Of a DNA stretch of 7,499 nt, positions 1 through 6,385 are shown one piece after another (the first letter of the stretch is position 1; each line of letters starts with the position of its first letter). The notes beneath the pieces are model-generated. The model was not told the DNA's origin, searched no databases, and saw only the letters and a program-made list of their open reading frames with translations. Position numbers and translations under genes: made by a program. Origin of the DNA: an uncultured Erysipelotrichaceae bacterium (GTDB lineage Bacteria > Bacillota_I > Bacilli_A > Erysipelotrichales > Coprobacillaceae); assembly GCA_900538465.1 (NCBI GenBank), contig UPXV01000061.1, positions 1-7,499 on the forward strand, in the 5' to 3' direction.

Positions 1-55
1 GCGCACGTGCGGTTTGATAAGGGGCTAGCCTAGAAATAGGTTAGCCTACTTTATT
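1..55 (+). mobile_element. 3' end of a group II intron (domain V tail and domain VI)
   Basis: Bases 1-15 look like the 3' strand of a group II intron domain V (a GCACGTGCGGTTT-type ending). They are followed by a domain VI-like hairpin. The distal stem 23-32 pairs with 37-46 (10 bp, one G-U) around a GAAA loop at 33-36. The proximal stem 17-22 pairs with 49-54. A two-base bulge (T47, A48) lies between the stems on the 3' side. A48 sits where the lariat branch-point adenosine is expected, about 7 nt before the 3' splice site, which places the intron end near 54-56. The 5' part and any reverse transcriptase lie outside the window. Pairing and bulge are seen directly. Assignment to group II introns rests on recalled family structure. 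Confidence 0.72.
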
Positions 56-106
56 ATTTACAGTTTAGTTTTATGAGTTTTTTTTGTTTTTTTACAATTT
101 TTTTAT

Positions 107-134
107 TTGAACTCCTAAAAAAGGATGTTAAAAT
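107..134 (+). promoter_or_regulatory. Sigma-A-type promoter of the four-gene operon
   Basis: A -35 box TTGAAC (107-112) is followed, 16 bp later, by TAAAAT (129-134). The latter has a TG one base upstream (126-127), giving an extended -10 element. Transcription would start near 141 and leave a leader of about 55 nt before the ATG at 197. No TNACA-N4-TGTAA operator is present here, so this operon does not seem to share the response-regulator control of the transporter genes. The T-runs at 77-94 upstream have no hairpin in front of them. Confidence 0.5.
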
Positions 135-196
135 AGGTATATAAAAAGCATCATCTTCGTATACTTATTATAATGAAAGTACAAGGAGATGAGATT

Positions 197-802
197 ATGA
201 GAAAAGATTACCAAACATTATGCAATATAACATTAGGACAAAAGAAAGAATATTTAACAAAGGTGTGTCAAGATCAAGTCTTATTAGAATTAATATATGA
301 ATGTATGTCACAAAGACAATTTGATCAAATTGTCAATAATTCTATAATTCATCAAAAGTTGTTTATTTATGCATTAAAAGGATTATATCAAACAGGTAAC
401 TATGAAGAAATGGAATATCATTTAATGATGATGAATAGTTTGTTTCATAATAAAGATTATCAGGATATAAAAAATCAGCTTTTTTGTAAATTATGTAAAA
501 AAACAATTACTATCAATGAATACTGTGTTTTAAGACATTTGGTTGATTTTAACAATCTTTCTTTTGAAAAGTTTGTTAAGACATTATTTGTGAAATATGG
601 AGTTGAAGCTCAAGAATGTGCAAAAATATGTTTATTAGAAGATCAATATCATTTAGCATGTCTTTATCTTAAAGAATTACCTGAATGTCCTGATGAAAGT
701 ATTTTGGATTTGTTATGTAGTTATAGTGTTTATGAATATGTGTCATTAATGAGATACTATGCAAAAAAGAAAAAAGGGTATCAATTGGCACCAACACATT
801 AG
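197..802 (+). CDS. Hypothetical alpha-helical, cysteine-rich protein (201 aa)
   Basis: I do not recognise this protein. The start is set at ATG 197 because AAGGAG (183-188) lies 8 nt upstream; an in-frame ATG at 173 has no ribosome binding site and overlaps an AT-rich promoter-like stretch. The product is soluble, with no signal peptide or membrane segment. It appears almost wholly helical, with helix pairs around residues 54-80 and 140-162 that look loosely like TPR or other helical repeats. It holds eleven cysteines, including a C-x2-C at 97-100, which is many for a cytoplasmic protein of this type, but there is no complete zinc-site pattern. The C-terminus is basic (four lysines at about 190-193). 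It is the first gene of the operon and its stop codon overlaps the ribosome binding site of the WYL gene, so the two are probably translated together. A partner or scaffold role for the regulator is a guess. Confidence 0.8.
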   Translation: MRKDYQTLCNITLGQKKEYLTKVCQDQVLLELIYECMSQRQFDQIVNNSIIHQKLFIYALKGLYQTGNYEEMEYHLMMMNSLFHNKDYQDIKNQLFCKLCKKTITINEYCVLRHLVDFNNLSFEKFVKTLFVKYGVEAQECAKICLLEDQYHLACLYLKELPECPDESILDLLCSYSVYEYVSLMRYYAKKKKGYQLAPTH

Positions 803-811
803 GAGACAAAT

Positions 812-1810
812 ATGGGAAAAAGGATGTATTATGTTTTTAAAATGATTTTAGAAACGATGGATAAAGGAATAACAGCACAGGAAATTATTGAGTCTTTACA
901 CCAATATTCTATTGATATTGGTGTAAAAGCTGTTTATTCATGTATTCATCAAATCAATCAATTCTTTTATGAATGGCTTCATGATGATATTATTGTTTCA
1001 ATTAAGAAAACTGGTTTTGCAATAAATAAAGAATTTTTTGAAGATGGTGAATTACAATTTTTATTAGATAGCATTGCTTTTCATCAAGATTTAAAAAGTG
1101 AAGATAAAAAACATTTACAAGACAAATTGTTGTTGTTGTCATCATATCATCAACAAGCAAGATTATTACATTTTCAATCTAGTGAAAAAATGCTTCATTT
1201 TTCACTGTTTTTAAATTTAACAACAATTATGAAAGCAATTGAAAATAAAAATGTTTTATCTTTTCAATATATCAATTATGAAATTCAAGATCATCATTTA
1301 AAAGAAGTGCCTTCTACAAATGGAAATATATCAGATCAATACATCCTTTCACCATATCAAATCGTTTCTCAAAATAACCATTATTATGTCATTGGATATA
1401 ATCAAAAATACAAAAATGAATTATCAACATATCGTATAGATCGTATGCGTTTTATCCAAACAATCCATCAATCATTCCAAGATATTCGTGAACAGTTTGA
1501 TATGATTGATGAAATAGAAAAGATGACAAACATGTATATTTCGCACCAAAGAGATACTTTAAAATTGGAATGTGATCACAAAGTTTTAAGAGAATTAGCA
1601 TCACGTTTTGGAATGGACATACATATTCAAAAACTTTATCAAGAACATTATCTTGTCACAATTGAAAACACACCAATTTCAGAAGGATTAATTGGATGGT
1701 TAATGATGATGCAAGAACAGGTAAAAGTCATAAGCCCAAACTCTTTACAAGAAGAAATGAAAAAGCGTATTGTAAAAATAGCCAGTTTGTATACAGATAT
1801 GGTACAATAG
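812..1810 (+). CDS. WYL-domain transcriptional regulator (HTH-WYL-WCX)
   Basis: This 332-residue protein has the layout of WYL regulators. An N-terminal winged-helix DNA-binding domain lies at about residues 1-75. A WYL domain follows at about 137-216, with the core strand reading GYNQK after HYYVI and the typical closing motif TYRIDRM (about 206-212). A C-terminal WCX-like domain spans about 247-325. The eponymous Trp-Tyr-Leu is changed to Tyr-Tyr-Val here (191-193), while the Arg of YRIDR is kept. WYL domains are known or proposed to bind ligands or nucleic acid and control the attached DNA-binding domain; the ligand here is unknown. Translation starts at ATG 812 with AGGAG at 801-805 overlapping the preceding stop. 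The gene sits 18 nt before the response regulator, so it is co-transcribed with the two-component genes. Family call is firm; target genes are unknown. Confidence 0.9.
   Translation: MGKRMYYVFKMILETMDKGITAQEIIESLHQYSIDIGVKAVYSCIHQINQFFYEWLHDDIIVSIKKTGFAINKEFFEDGELQFLLDSIAFHQDLKSEDKKHLQDKLLLLSSYHQQARLLHFQSSEKMLHFSLFLNLTTIMKAIENKNVLSFQYINYEIQDHHLKEVPSTNGNISDQYILSPYQIVSQNNHYYVIGYNQKYKNELSTYRIDRMRFIQTIHQSFQDIREQFDMIDEIEKMTNMYISHQRDTLKLECDHKVLRELASRFGMDIHIQKLYQEHYLVTIENTPISEGLIGWLMMMQEQVKVISPNSLQEEMKKRIVKIASLYTDMVQ
895..927. repeat. 13-bp perfect inverted repeat inside the WYL gene
   Basis: TTTACACCAATAT (895-907) is exactly mirrored by ATATTGGTGTAAA (915-927) across a 7-base spacer. It lies in the coding part for the DNA-binding domain (around residues 28-39). 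As RNA it would form a 13-bp hairpin; as DNA it is a candidate operator. Function is not established. Confidence 0.75.
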
Positions 1811-1828
1811 AAATAGAGGTGATAGCCA

Positions 1829-2524
1829 ATGCAAAAAATAATGATTGTTGAAGATGATGAAGTGATATCATCGACTTTAAAAAGACATTTAGAAAAATGG
1901 AATTACGAAGTCAATGTGATAGAAGATTTTGAAAATGTAATGAATGAATTTTTAACCTATCAACCGACTTTAGTTTTATTAGATATTGCGTTACCATTTT
2001 ACAATGGTTATCATTGGTGCCAAGAAATGCGTAAAGTTTCAGAGATTCCAATTATTTTTATTTCATCAACGAATGAAAATATGAATATTGTGATGGCAAT
2101 GAATATGGGTGCTGATGATTTTATTAATAAACCTTTTGATTTGAATGTTATTACGGCAAAGATTCAAGCTATGATTAGAAGAACATACTCTTTTTCTAAG
2201 CAATTTCATATTTTAACCTATAAAGAGTTAATTTTAAATTTATTAGAAGCAACAGTTAGTTATCATGACCAAGTGATTGAATTAACAAAAAATGAATTAA
2301 AGATTATGCAGATGTTATTTGAAAAAGCTGAAACATATGTTTCAAGAGATGAACTAATGATTGAATTATGGCAAAGTGATCAATTTGTTGATGATAATAC
2401 ATTAAGTGTCAATATGAATCGTTTAAGAAAGAAGTTAGATGATTTTGGCTTGGATTCCTTGATTCAAACCAAGAAAGGGATAGGTTATAAATTGGCTTAT
2501 GATGAGACTGTTTCATTACTTTAA
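1829..2524 (+). CDS. OmpR/PhoB-family response regulator, BceR-like
   Basis: The 231-residue product has a receiver domain (about 1-120) with the acidic pair D9/D10, the phospho-acceptor D52 in the LLLDIALP strand, the switch residue S79 and the conserved K101 in NKPF. A winged-helix DNA-binding domain follows (about 130-225), ending in the usual GIGYKL hairpin. When phosphorylated by the adjoining kinase it should dimerise and activate its target promoter, most likely the one in front of the transporter genes, where an exact BceR-type operator lies (3484-3497). The start ATG 1829 is supported by AGAGGTGA at 1815-1822. Its end overlaps the kinase gene by 26 bases. All catalytic residues are present. 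Placement in the BceR subgroup rests on context (BceS-type kinase and BceAB-type transporter) plus the operator, not on an alignment. Confidence 0.93.
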   Translation: MQKIMIVEDDEVISSTLKRHLEKWNYEVNVIEDFENVMNEFLTYQPTLVLLDIALPFYNGYHWCQEMRKVSEIPIIFISSTNENMNIVMAMNMGADDFINKPFDLNVITAKIQAMIRRTYSFSKQFHILTYKELILNLLEATVSYHDQVIELTKNELKIMQMLFEKAETYVSRDELMIELWQSDQFVDDNTLSVNMNRLRKKLDDFGLDSLIQTKKGIGYKLAYDETVSLL

Positions 2525-3482
2525 AGATCGTTATTTCTTCTATCTTTTTGCTTTATTAATTATAGGAATCTTTTACTTTATTTTATATTTATATAATGCC
2601 TTGATTGATGCGATTGACTATGCTTTGTTATTGTCATTTGTCATTCTTGTTTTTTATTTTGTTGTAGATTTTTATAAATATAATAAAAAAACAAAACAAA
2701 TAGATTATCTTTTAAGATTAAAAGATGTTTCAGTTGTCGATTTACCTAAAACATCATTATTAATTGAACAACAATACCAACAACTCTTCTTAAAAGTGAA
2801 TCAACTTCATATTGCTTTGGAAAACCAGAATGATCAAGATTATCATGATATGTTGGATTATTTTACTTTATGGGTGCATCAAATCAAAACACCTATTTCA
2901 GCCTTAAGATTACTTATTCAATCACAAGAGTGTTCACAAAATGAATTATTAATGCAAGTTTTACGTATTGAACAATATGTGGATATGGTATTACATTATA
3001 TTAAGATTGATCATATGGCATCAGATTTACGTTTAAGACGTTATCAATTAAATGATATTGTTAATGATGTCGTGAAGAAACAAGCAACATTTTTTATTCA
3101 AAAGAAATTAAAATTACAATATGAACCTATTGATTTGATGATTCTTTCAGATGAAAAATGGATATCTTTTGTGATTGAACAAGTTTTATCAAATGCTTTA
3201 AAATATACAAAAGAGGGAACAATTTCAATATATGTAAAAGATGAAACTTTATATATTGAAGATAGTGGAATTGGGATTAAGGAAGAAGATTTACCTCGAT
3301 TGTTTGAAAAGGGATTTACTGGATATAATGGGAGAATTGATAAAAAGGCGAGTGGTCTTGGTTTATATTTGTGTAAAACAATTTTAGATAATTTGAATCA
3401 TCATATTGAATTACATTCAAAACTAGGAAAAGGAACTATTGTTTCTATTAATTTTCATGTTGATGAATTAGAAGTTAAATAA
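2499..3482 (+). CDS. BceS-like intramembrane-sensing histidine kinase
   Basis: This 327-residue kinase has two N-terminal membrane helices (about 12-32 and 40-57) joined by only a few residues, so it has practically no extracellular sensor. That is the hallmark of BceS-type kinases, which receive their signal from the partner ABC transporter. The dimerisation helix carries the phospho-acceptor H127 in LWVHQIKTP. The ATP-binding domain shows the N box (N232 in EQVLSNALKYT), the G1 box EDSGIGI (254-260), an F-box-like stretch LFEKGFTG and the G2 box ASGLGLYL (284-291). The kinase is complete. ATG 2499 and ATG 2502 are both possible starts; neither has a strong ribosome binding site. Because the start lies inside the end of the regulator gene, translation is probably coupled to it. 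Confidence 0.93.
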   Translation: MMRLFHYFKDRYFFYLFALLIIGIFYFILYLYNALIDAIDYALLLSFVILVFYFVVDFYKYNKKTKQIDYLLRLKDVSVVDLPKTSLLIEQQYQQLFLKVNQLHIALENQNDQDYHDMLDYFTLWVHQIKTPISALRLLIQSQECSQNELLMQVLRIEQYVDMVLHYIKIDHMASDLRLRRYQLNDIVNDVVKKQATFFIQKKLKLQYEPIDLMILSDEKWISFVIEQVLSNALKYTKEGTISIYVKDETLYIEDSGIGIKEEDLPRLFEKGFTGYNGRIDKKASGLGLYLCKTILDNLNHHIELHSKLGKGTIVSINFHVDELEVK

Positions 3483-3483
3483 C

Positions 3484-3497
3484 TTACATAATTGTAA
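3484..3497. promoter_or_regulatory. BceR-type response-regulator operator (primary site)
   Basis: TTACA-TAAT-TGTAA fits exactly the TNACA-N4-TGTAA pattern known for regulators of Bce-like systems in Bacillus and relatives. The symmetry extends one base on each side (CTTACA/TGTAAG, 3483-3498). It lies right after the kinase stop and about 35 bp upstream of the transporter -10 box, a sensible place for an activator. It links the regulator encoded at 1829-2524 to the transporter genes. Confidence 0.75.
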
Positions 3498-3508
3498 GAT
3501 AAGAGAGG

Positions 3509-3521
3509 ATAATTGTAAGAT
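3509..3521 (+). promoter_or_regulatory. Second half-site, direct repeat of the operator
   Basis: The 13-mer ATAATTGTAAGAT at 3509-3521 repeats exactly the sequence at 3488-3500, 21 bp (two helical turns) downstream, on the same face of the DNA. Only the right half of the operator (TGTAA) is kept; the left arm is degenerate. The copy covers the position where a -35 box would lie, and no good -35 exists there. This suggests a second bound regulator dimer that replaces the -35 contact. The repeat is seen directly; the role is inferred. Confidence 0.55.
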
Positions 3522-3528
3522 TAATCTA

Positions 3529-3537
3529 TGGTACAAT
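3529..3537 (+). promoter_or_regulatory. Extended -10 promoter of the transporter operon
   Basis: TGG followed by TACAAT (-10 box 3532-3537) forms an extended -10 element, and a start near 3544 would give a leader of about 40 nt. The expected -35 position (about 3509-3514, ATAATT) is poor, as is common for promoters that need an activator. The operator and half-site just upstream fit activation by the BceR-like regulator. Confidence 0.6.
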
Positions 3538-3583
3538 TTCTCTTTTTTTTATAAACTATGGTTGTACAAAGGAGGAAGTTATT

Positions 3584-4342
3584 ATGTCACTATTAGAAGT
3601 TAAAAATTTAAAGAAGGTTTACACAACACGTTTTTCTAATCAACAGGTTCAAGCTTTATCCAATGTATCCTTTAGTGTGGAAGAAGGAGAATATGTTGCG
3701 ATTATGGGAGAATCCGGAAGTGGAAAAACAACTCTCTTGAATATATTGGCATCACTTGATAAGCCAACAAGTGGTGAGGTTTTATTGAATGGGAAAGATA
3801 TTACTCGTATTAAGGAAAAAGAGATTTCTCAATTTAGAAGAAAGAATTTAGGATTTGTTTTTCAAGATTTTAATTTATTAGATACATTTTCTATTAAAGA
3901 CAATATCTTTTTACCATTGGTTTTATCAAAAGAATCTTATCCAATTATGAATCAAAAACTTAAGAATTTGGCTCCAAAATTAGGAATTGAAAAATTATTA
4001 GAAAAATATCCTTATGAAGTTTCAGGTGGACAGAAACAAAGAGTTGCAGTTGCAAGAGCATTGATTACACATCCACAAATTATTTTAGCCGATGAACCAA
4101 CAGGTGCTTTGGATTCTAAATCGACAGATCAATTATTAGAGGTCTTTGATACAATCAATGAAGAAGGACAAACAATTGTTATGGTTACACATAGTACCAA
4201 GGCAGCAAGTTATGCCAAACGTGTCCTGTTCATCCGTGATGGTGAAGTTTTCCATCAACTTTATAAAGGGAATCAAACCAATGAACAAATGTATCAAAGC
4301 ATTTCTGATACACTAACATTACTTGCGACAGGAGGAAAATAA
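3584..4342 (+). CDS. BceA-like ABC transporter ATP-binding protein
   Basis: This 252-residue ATPase of the MacB/BceA type powers the permease encoded next to it. All nucleotide-binding motifs are intact: Walker A GESGSGKT (42-49), Q-loop Q94, signature VSGGQKQR (146-153), Walker B IILADEP (166-172) with catalytic E171, D-loop ALDS and the switch histidine H203. Length is normal for the family. The start ATG 3584 has a near-perfect AAAGGAGG (3568-3575) 8 nt upstream, suggesting high expression once transcribed. In this family the transporter protects against cell-wall-active peptides that bind lipid II cycle intermediates (bacitracin, lantibiotics, related compounds) and also acts as the sensor for the kinase. 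The actual substrate cannot be read from this sequence. Confidence 0.95.
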   Translation: MSLLEVKNLKKVYTTRFSNQQVQALSNVSFSVEEGEYVAIMGESGSGKTTLLNILASLDKPTSGEVLLNGKDITRIKEKEISQFRRKNLGFVFQDFNLLDTFSIKDNIFLPLVLSKESYPIMNQKLKNLAPKLGIEKLLEKYPYEVSGGQKQRVAVARALITHPQIILADEPTGALDSKSTDQLLEVFDTINEEGQTIVMVTHSTKAASYAKRVLFIRDGEVFHQLYKGNQTNEQMYQSISDTLTLLATGGK

Positions 4343-4343
4343 A

Positions 4344-6344
4344 ATGAAAAGTTTCTTTTATCCTCGTTTAGCATTAACAAATATTAAGAAAAATGGAAAA
4401 GTCTATATTCCTTATTTATTATCCAGTGCTTTTACTGTTATGATGTTTTATTTGATTTATAGTTTATCAGTGAATAGCGGTGTCTTAAAGATGGATGTAG
4501 GTGCTTCAACGATGAGTATGATTCTTGGGTTGGGTGTCTACGTTGTGATTATCTTTTCTGTCATTTTCTTATTCTATATCAATAGTTTTATTATTAAGAG
4601 AAGAAAAAAAGAAGTTGCTCTTTATAACATTTTGGGTATGGAAAAGAAACATGTCATGATTATGATGTTTTGTGAAACACTTGTAACAACTTTTATTTCT
4701 TTAGCTGGAGGGATACTACTAGGTGTTCTCTTTAGTAAATTGATGTTTTTATTACTTGTCAAATTGGTTGGTTTTTCAACTGCTATTTCTATTGGAATAT
4801 CTACCGATGCAATTGTGAAAACAATTTTGATTTATACACCTATCTTTATGGTATCTTATTTATTTAATGTGATTCAAATTAAATTAGCAAATCCTATTGA
4901 ACTTTTAAGAGGTGGTCAAAGTGGTGAAAAGGAACCAAAGATAAAATGGCTACTCACAATTATTGGATTTTTAACATTAGGTGGAGGGTATTTTATTGCT
5001 CAAACTATTGAAGATCCAGCCACAGCTATTTTGTTATTCTTTGTAGCTGTTATCTTAGTTATTATTGGAACATATTGTTTATTTACAGCTGGTTCTATTG
5101 CGATTTTAAAGATGTTAAAAGCCAATAAGCATTTCTATTATCAAACAAAGCATTTTACTTCTGTTTCTCAATTGATTTATCGTATGAAACAAAATGCTGT
5201 AGGACTTGCAAGTATTTGTATTTTATGTACATGTATATTGGTTATGTTATCAAGTACAGTATCACTTTATTCAGGAGTTCAAGATACAGCAAATAAGATT
5301 CTTGATGAAAGTTTTCAATTAAAATTTTATCTAGATGAAGATAATGCTTATCCAAACGATAAAGATTTAAAGATTCTTTATGCAAAACTAGAACAACAAT
5401 TAAATCGTAATGATATTGAATATACTGATTTTGTAAATAGACGTTATGTTATTGTGAACATGGCTTCAAACAAAGCAAATCAGGTTGCATTAAGTGATAA
5501 TTATGGAAAAGATGCTATTACAGTTATAGGGTTAACTCTTGATGAATATAATCGTGCTTATCACGATAATCAAAAATTAGCGAAGAATGAAATTATTATG
5601 AGTAGTAATTACTTTCAACCACAAAATGATTTTCAAATTGGGAAACATTCATTCGCAGTTAAAGAAGCTGTTCATAAACCATTTCTACTAGAACATGAAA
5701 AACAAGTTGCTGGTAAGGAAATTGCAGTTATTTTCTCTGATACTCAGACATTGGAAAAAACATTGTCAGTGACTCCTGATGATCCTCATATGAATTATAT
5801 TGAAACACTTTCTATTCAATATAAAGATGAGAGTCGAGCTGAAAAAGCTAATGAAGTTTTAAAAGATTGTGTAGAAAAGGAAGTCAGACAATCAGAATTA
5901 TCTTCACATTATTATATGGAATCTCATTATAGTATTGAAAATATGTTGACACAAATGTATGGAAGTTTATTCTTCTTAGGTATTTTCTTAGGAGTCTTGT
6001 TCTTAATGGCAGCTATTTTGATTATGTATTATAAACAATTATCAGAAGGTTATGAAGATCAAAAACGTTTTGAGATTATGCAGAATGTTGGTATGAGTAT
6101 AAAAGAAGTAAAACAAACGATTCGATCACAAGTCTTAATTTTCTTCTTCTTACCATTAATTGTTTCTGTTATTCACATGATATTTGCATTTAAGATGATT
6201 GTGAATATGTTTAGTTTCTTGGTATTATCTGGTCCTGAAGTCTTTATTATTTGTACAGTTATTTCAGTTGTTGTTTTGACGATTATATATAGTATTGTCT
6301 ATACTTTAACAGCAAGAACATATTATAAAATAGTTAAGAATTAG
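4344..6344 (+). CDS. BceB-like ABC transporter permease (FtsX-type) with large extracellular domain
   Basis: The 666-residue membrane protein shows the BceB layout. A first helix (about 22-42) is followed by an FtsX-type helix group (about 58-178), further helices to about 258, a helix at about 286-308, then a large hydrophilic extracellular domain of roughly 230 residues (309-538) and three C-terminal helices (about 540-562, 596-617, 633-656). About ten helices with one big loop before the last three is diagnostic for this family; the loop is linked to substrate binding and sensing. The start is ATG 4344, with AGGAGG at 4330-4335, one base after the ATPase stop. The ribosome binding site sits within the last ATPase codons, so the two subunits are likely made together. 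The gene ends just before a strong terminator. No truncation is seen. Confidence 0.94.
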   Translation: MKSFFYPRLALTNIKKNGKVYIPYLLSSAFTVMMFYLIYSLSVNSGVLKMDVGASTMSMILGLGVYVVIIFSVIFLFYINSFIIKRRKKEVALYNILGMEKKHVMIMMFCETLVTTFISLAGGILLGVLFSKLMFLLLVKLVGFSTAISIGISTDAIVKTILIYTPIFMVSYLFNVIQIKLANPIELLRGGQSGEKEPKIKWLLTIIGFLTLGGGYFIAQTIEDPATAILLFFVAVILVIIGTYCLFTAGSIAILKMLKANKHFYYQTKHFTSVSQLIYRMKQNAVGLASICILCTCILVMLSSTVSLYSGVQDTANKILDESFQLKFYLDEDNAYPNDKDLKILYAKLEQQLNRNDIEYTDFVNRRYVIVNMASNKANQVALSDNYGKDAITVIGLTLDEYNRAYHDNQKLAKNEIIMSSNYFQPQNDFQIGKHSFAVKEAVHKPFLLEHEKQVAGKEIAVIFSDTQTLEKTLSVTPDDPHMNYIETLSIQYKDESRAEKANEVLKDCVEKEVRQSELSSHYYMESHYSIENMLTQMYGSLFFLGIFLGVLFLMAAILIMYYKQLSEGYEDQKRFEIMQNVGMSIKEVKQTIRSQVLIFFFLPLIVSVIHMIFAFKMIVNMFSFLVLSGPEVFIICTVISVVVLTIIYSIVYTLTARTYYKIVKN

Positions 6345-6349
6345 GAAAA

Positions 6350-6385
6350 CAAAAAGGCGAAGCATTACAAAGCTTCGTCTTTTTG
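6350..6385. terminator. Bidirectional Rho-independent terminator
   Basis: A 14-bp stem (6350-6363 with 6372-6385, one G-T pair) closes an 8-base loop. The core is CGAAGC/GCTTCG, flanked by an A-run on the left and a T-run on the right, so it can terminate in both directions: the permease transcript on plus and the VanZ-RDD transcript on minus. The minus-strand gene's stop codon (6365-6367) lies in the loop and its last codons form one arm of the stem. Confidence 0.85.

Larger units (their letters stand above)
3501..3550 (+). terminator. Probable Rho-independent terminator of the upstream operon
   Basis: AAGAGA (3501-3506) pairs with TCTCTT (3539-3544), and AATTGTA (3511-3517) pairs perfectly with TACAATT (3532-3538). 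GGAT (3507-3510) is bulged and the 14-base loop contains a small palindrome, AGATTAATCT. A run of eight T follows (3543-3550). It lies 18 bases after the kinase stop. The stem is AT-rich, so strength is uncertain. The 3' arm contains the -10 box of the transporter promoter, whose transcripts start after the hairpin and so escape it. Confidence 0.5.

Noticed and set aside
77..110. T-runs as a terminator
   Set aside because: No GC-containing stem precedes them; this is simply T-rich intergenic sequence.
169..174. TATAAT as -10 box of the first operon
   Set aside because: No acceptable -35 or TG extension, and a start near 181 would leave almost no leader before the ribosome binding site; the TTGAAC/TGTTAAAAT pair at 107-134 is better. 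A minor second promoter is not excluded.
173..196. Upstream ATG at 173 as start of the first gene
   Set aside because: It has no ribosome binding site, whereas ATG 197 has AAGGAG at ideal spacing; the extra residues would be encoded by that ribosome binding site.
3526..3567. CTATGG repeated 30 bp apart with following TACAA, as a further operator
   Set aside because: Only six bases match and the second copy lies in the leader; too short to separate from chance in AT-rich DNA.
4323..4343. TTG at 4323 as start of the permease
   Set aside because: It lies inside the ATPase gene and the codons after it form the AGGAGG ribosome binding site of ATG 4344.
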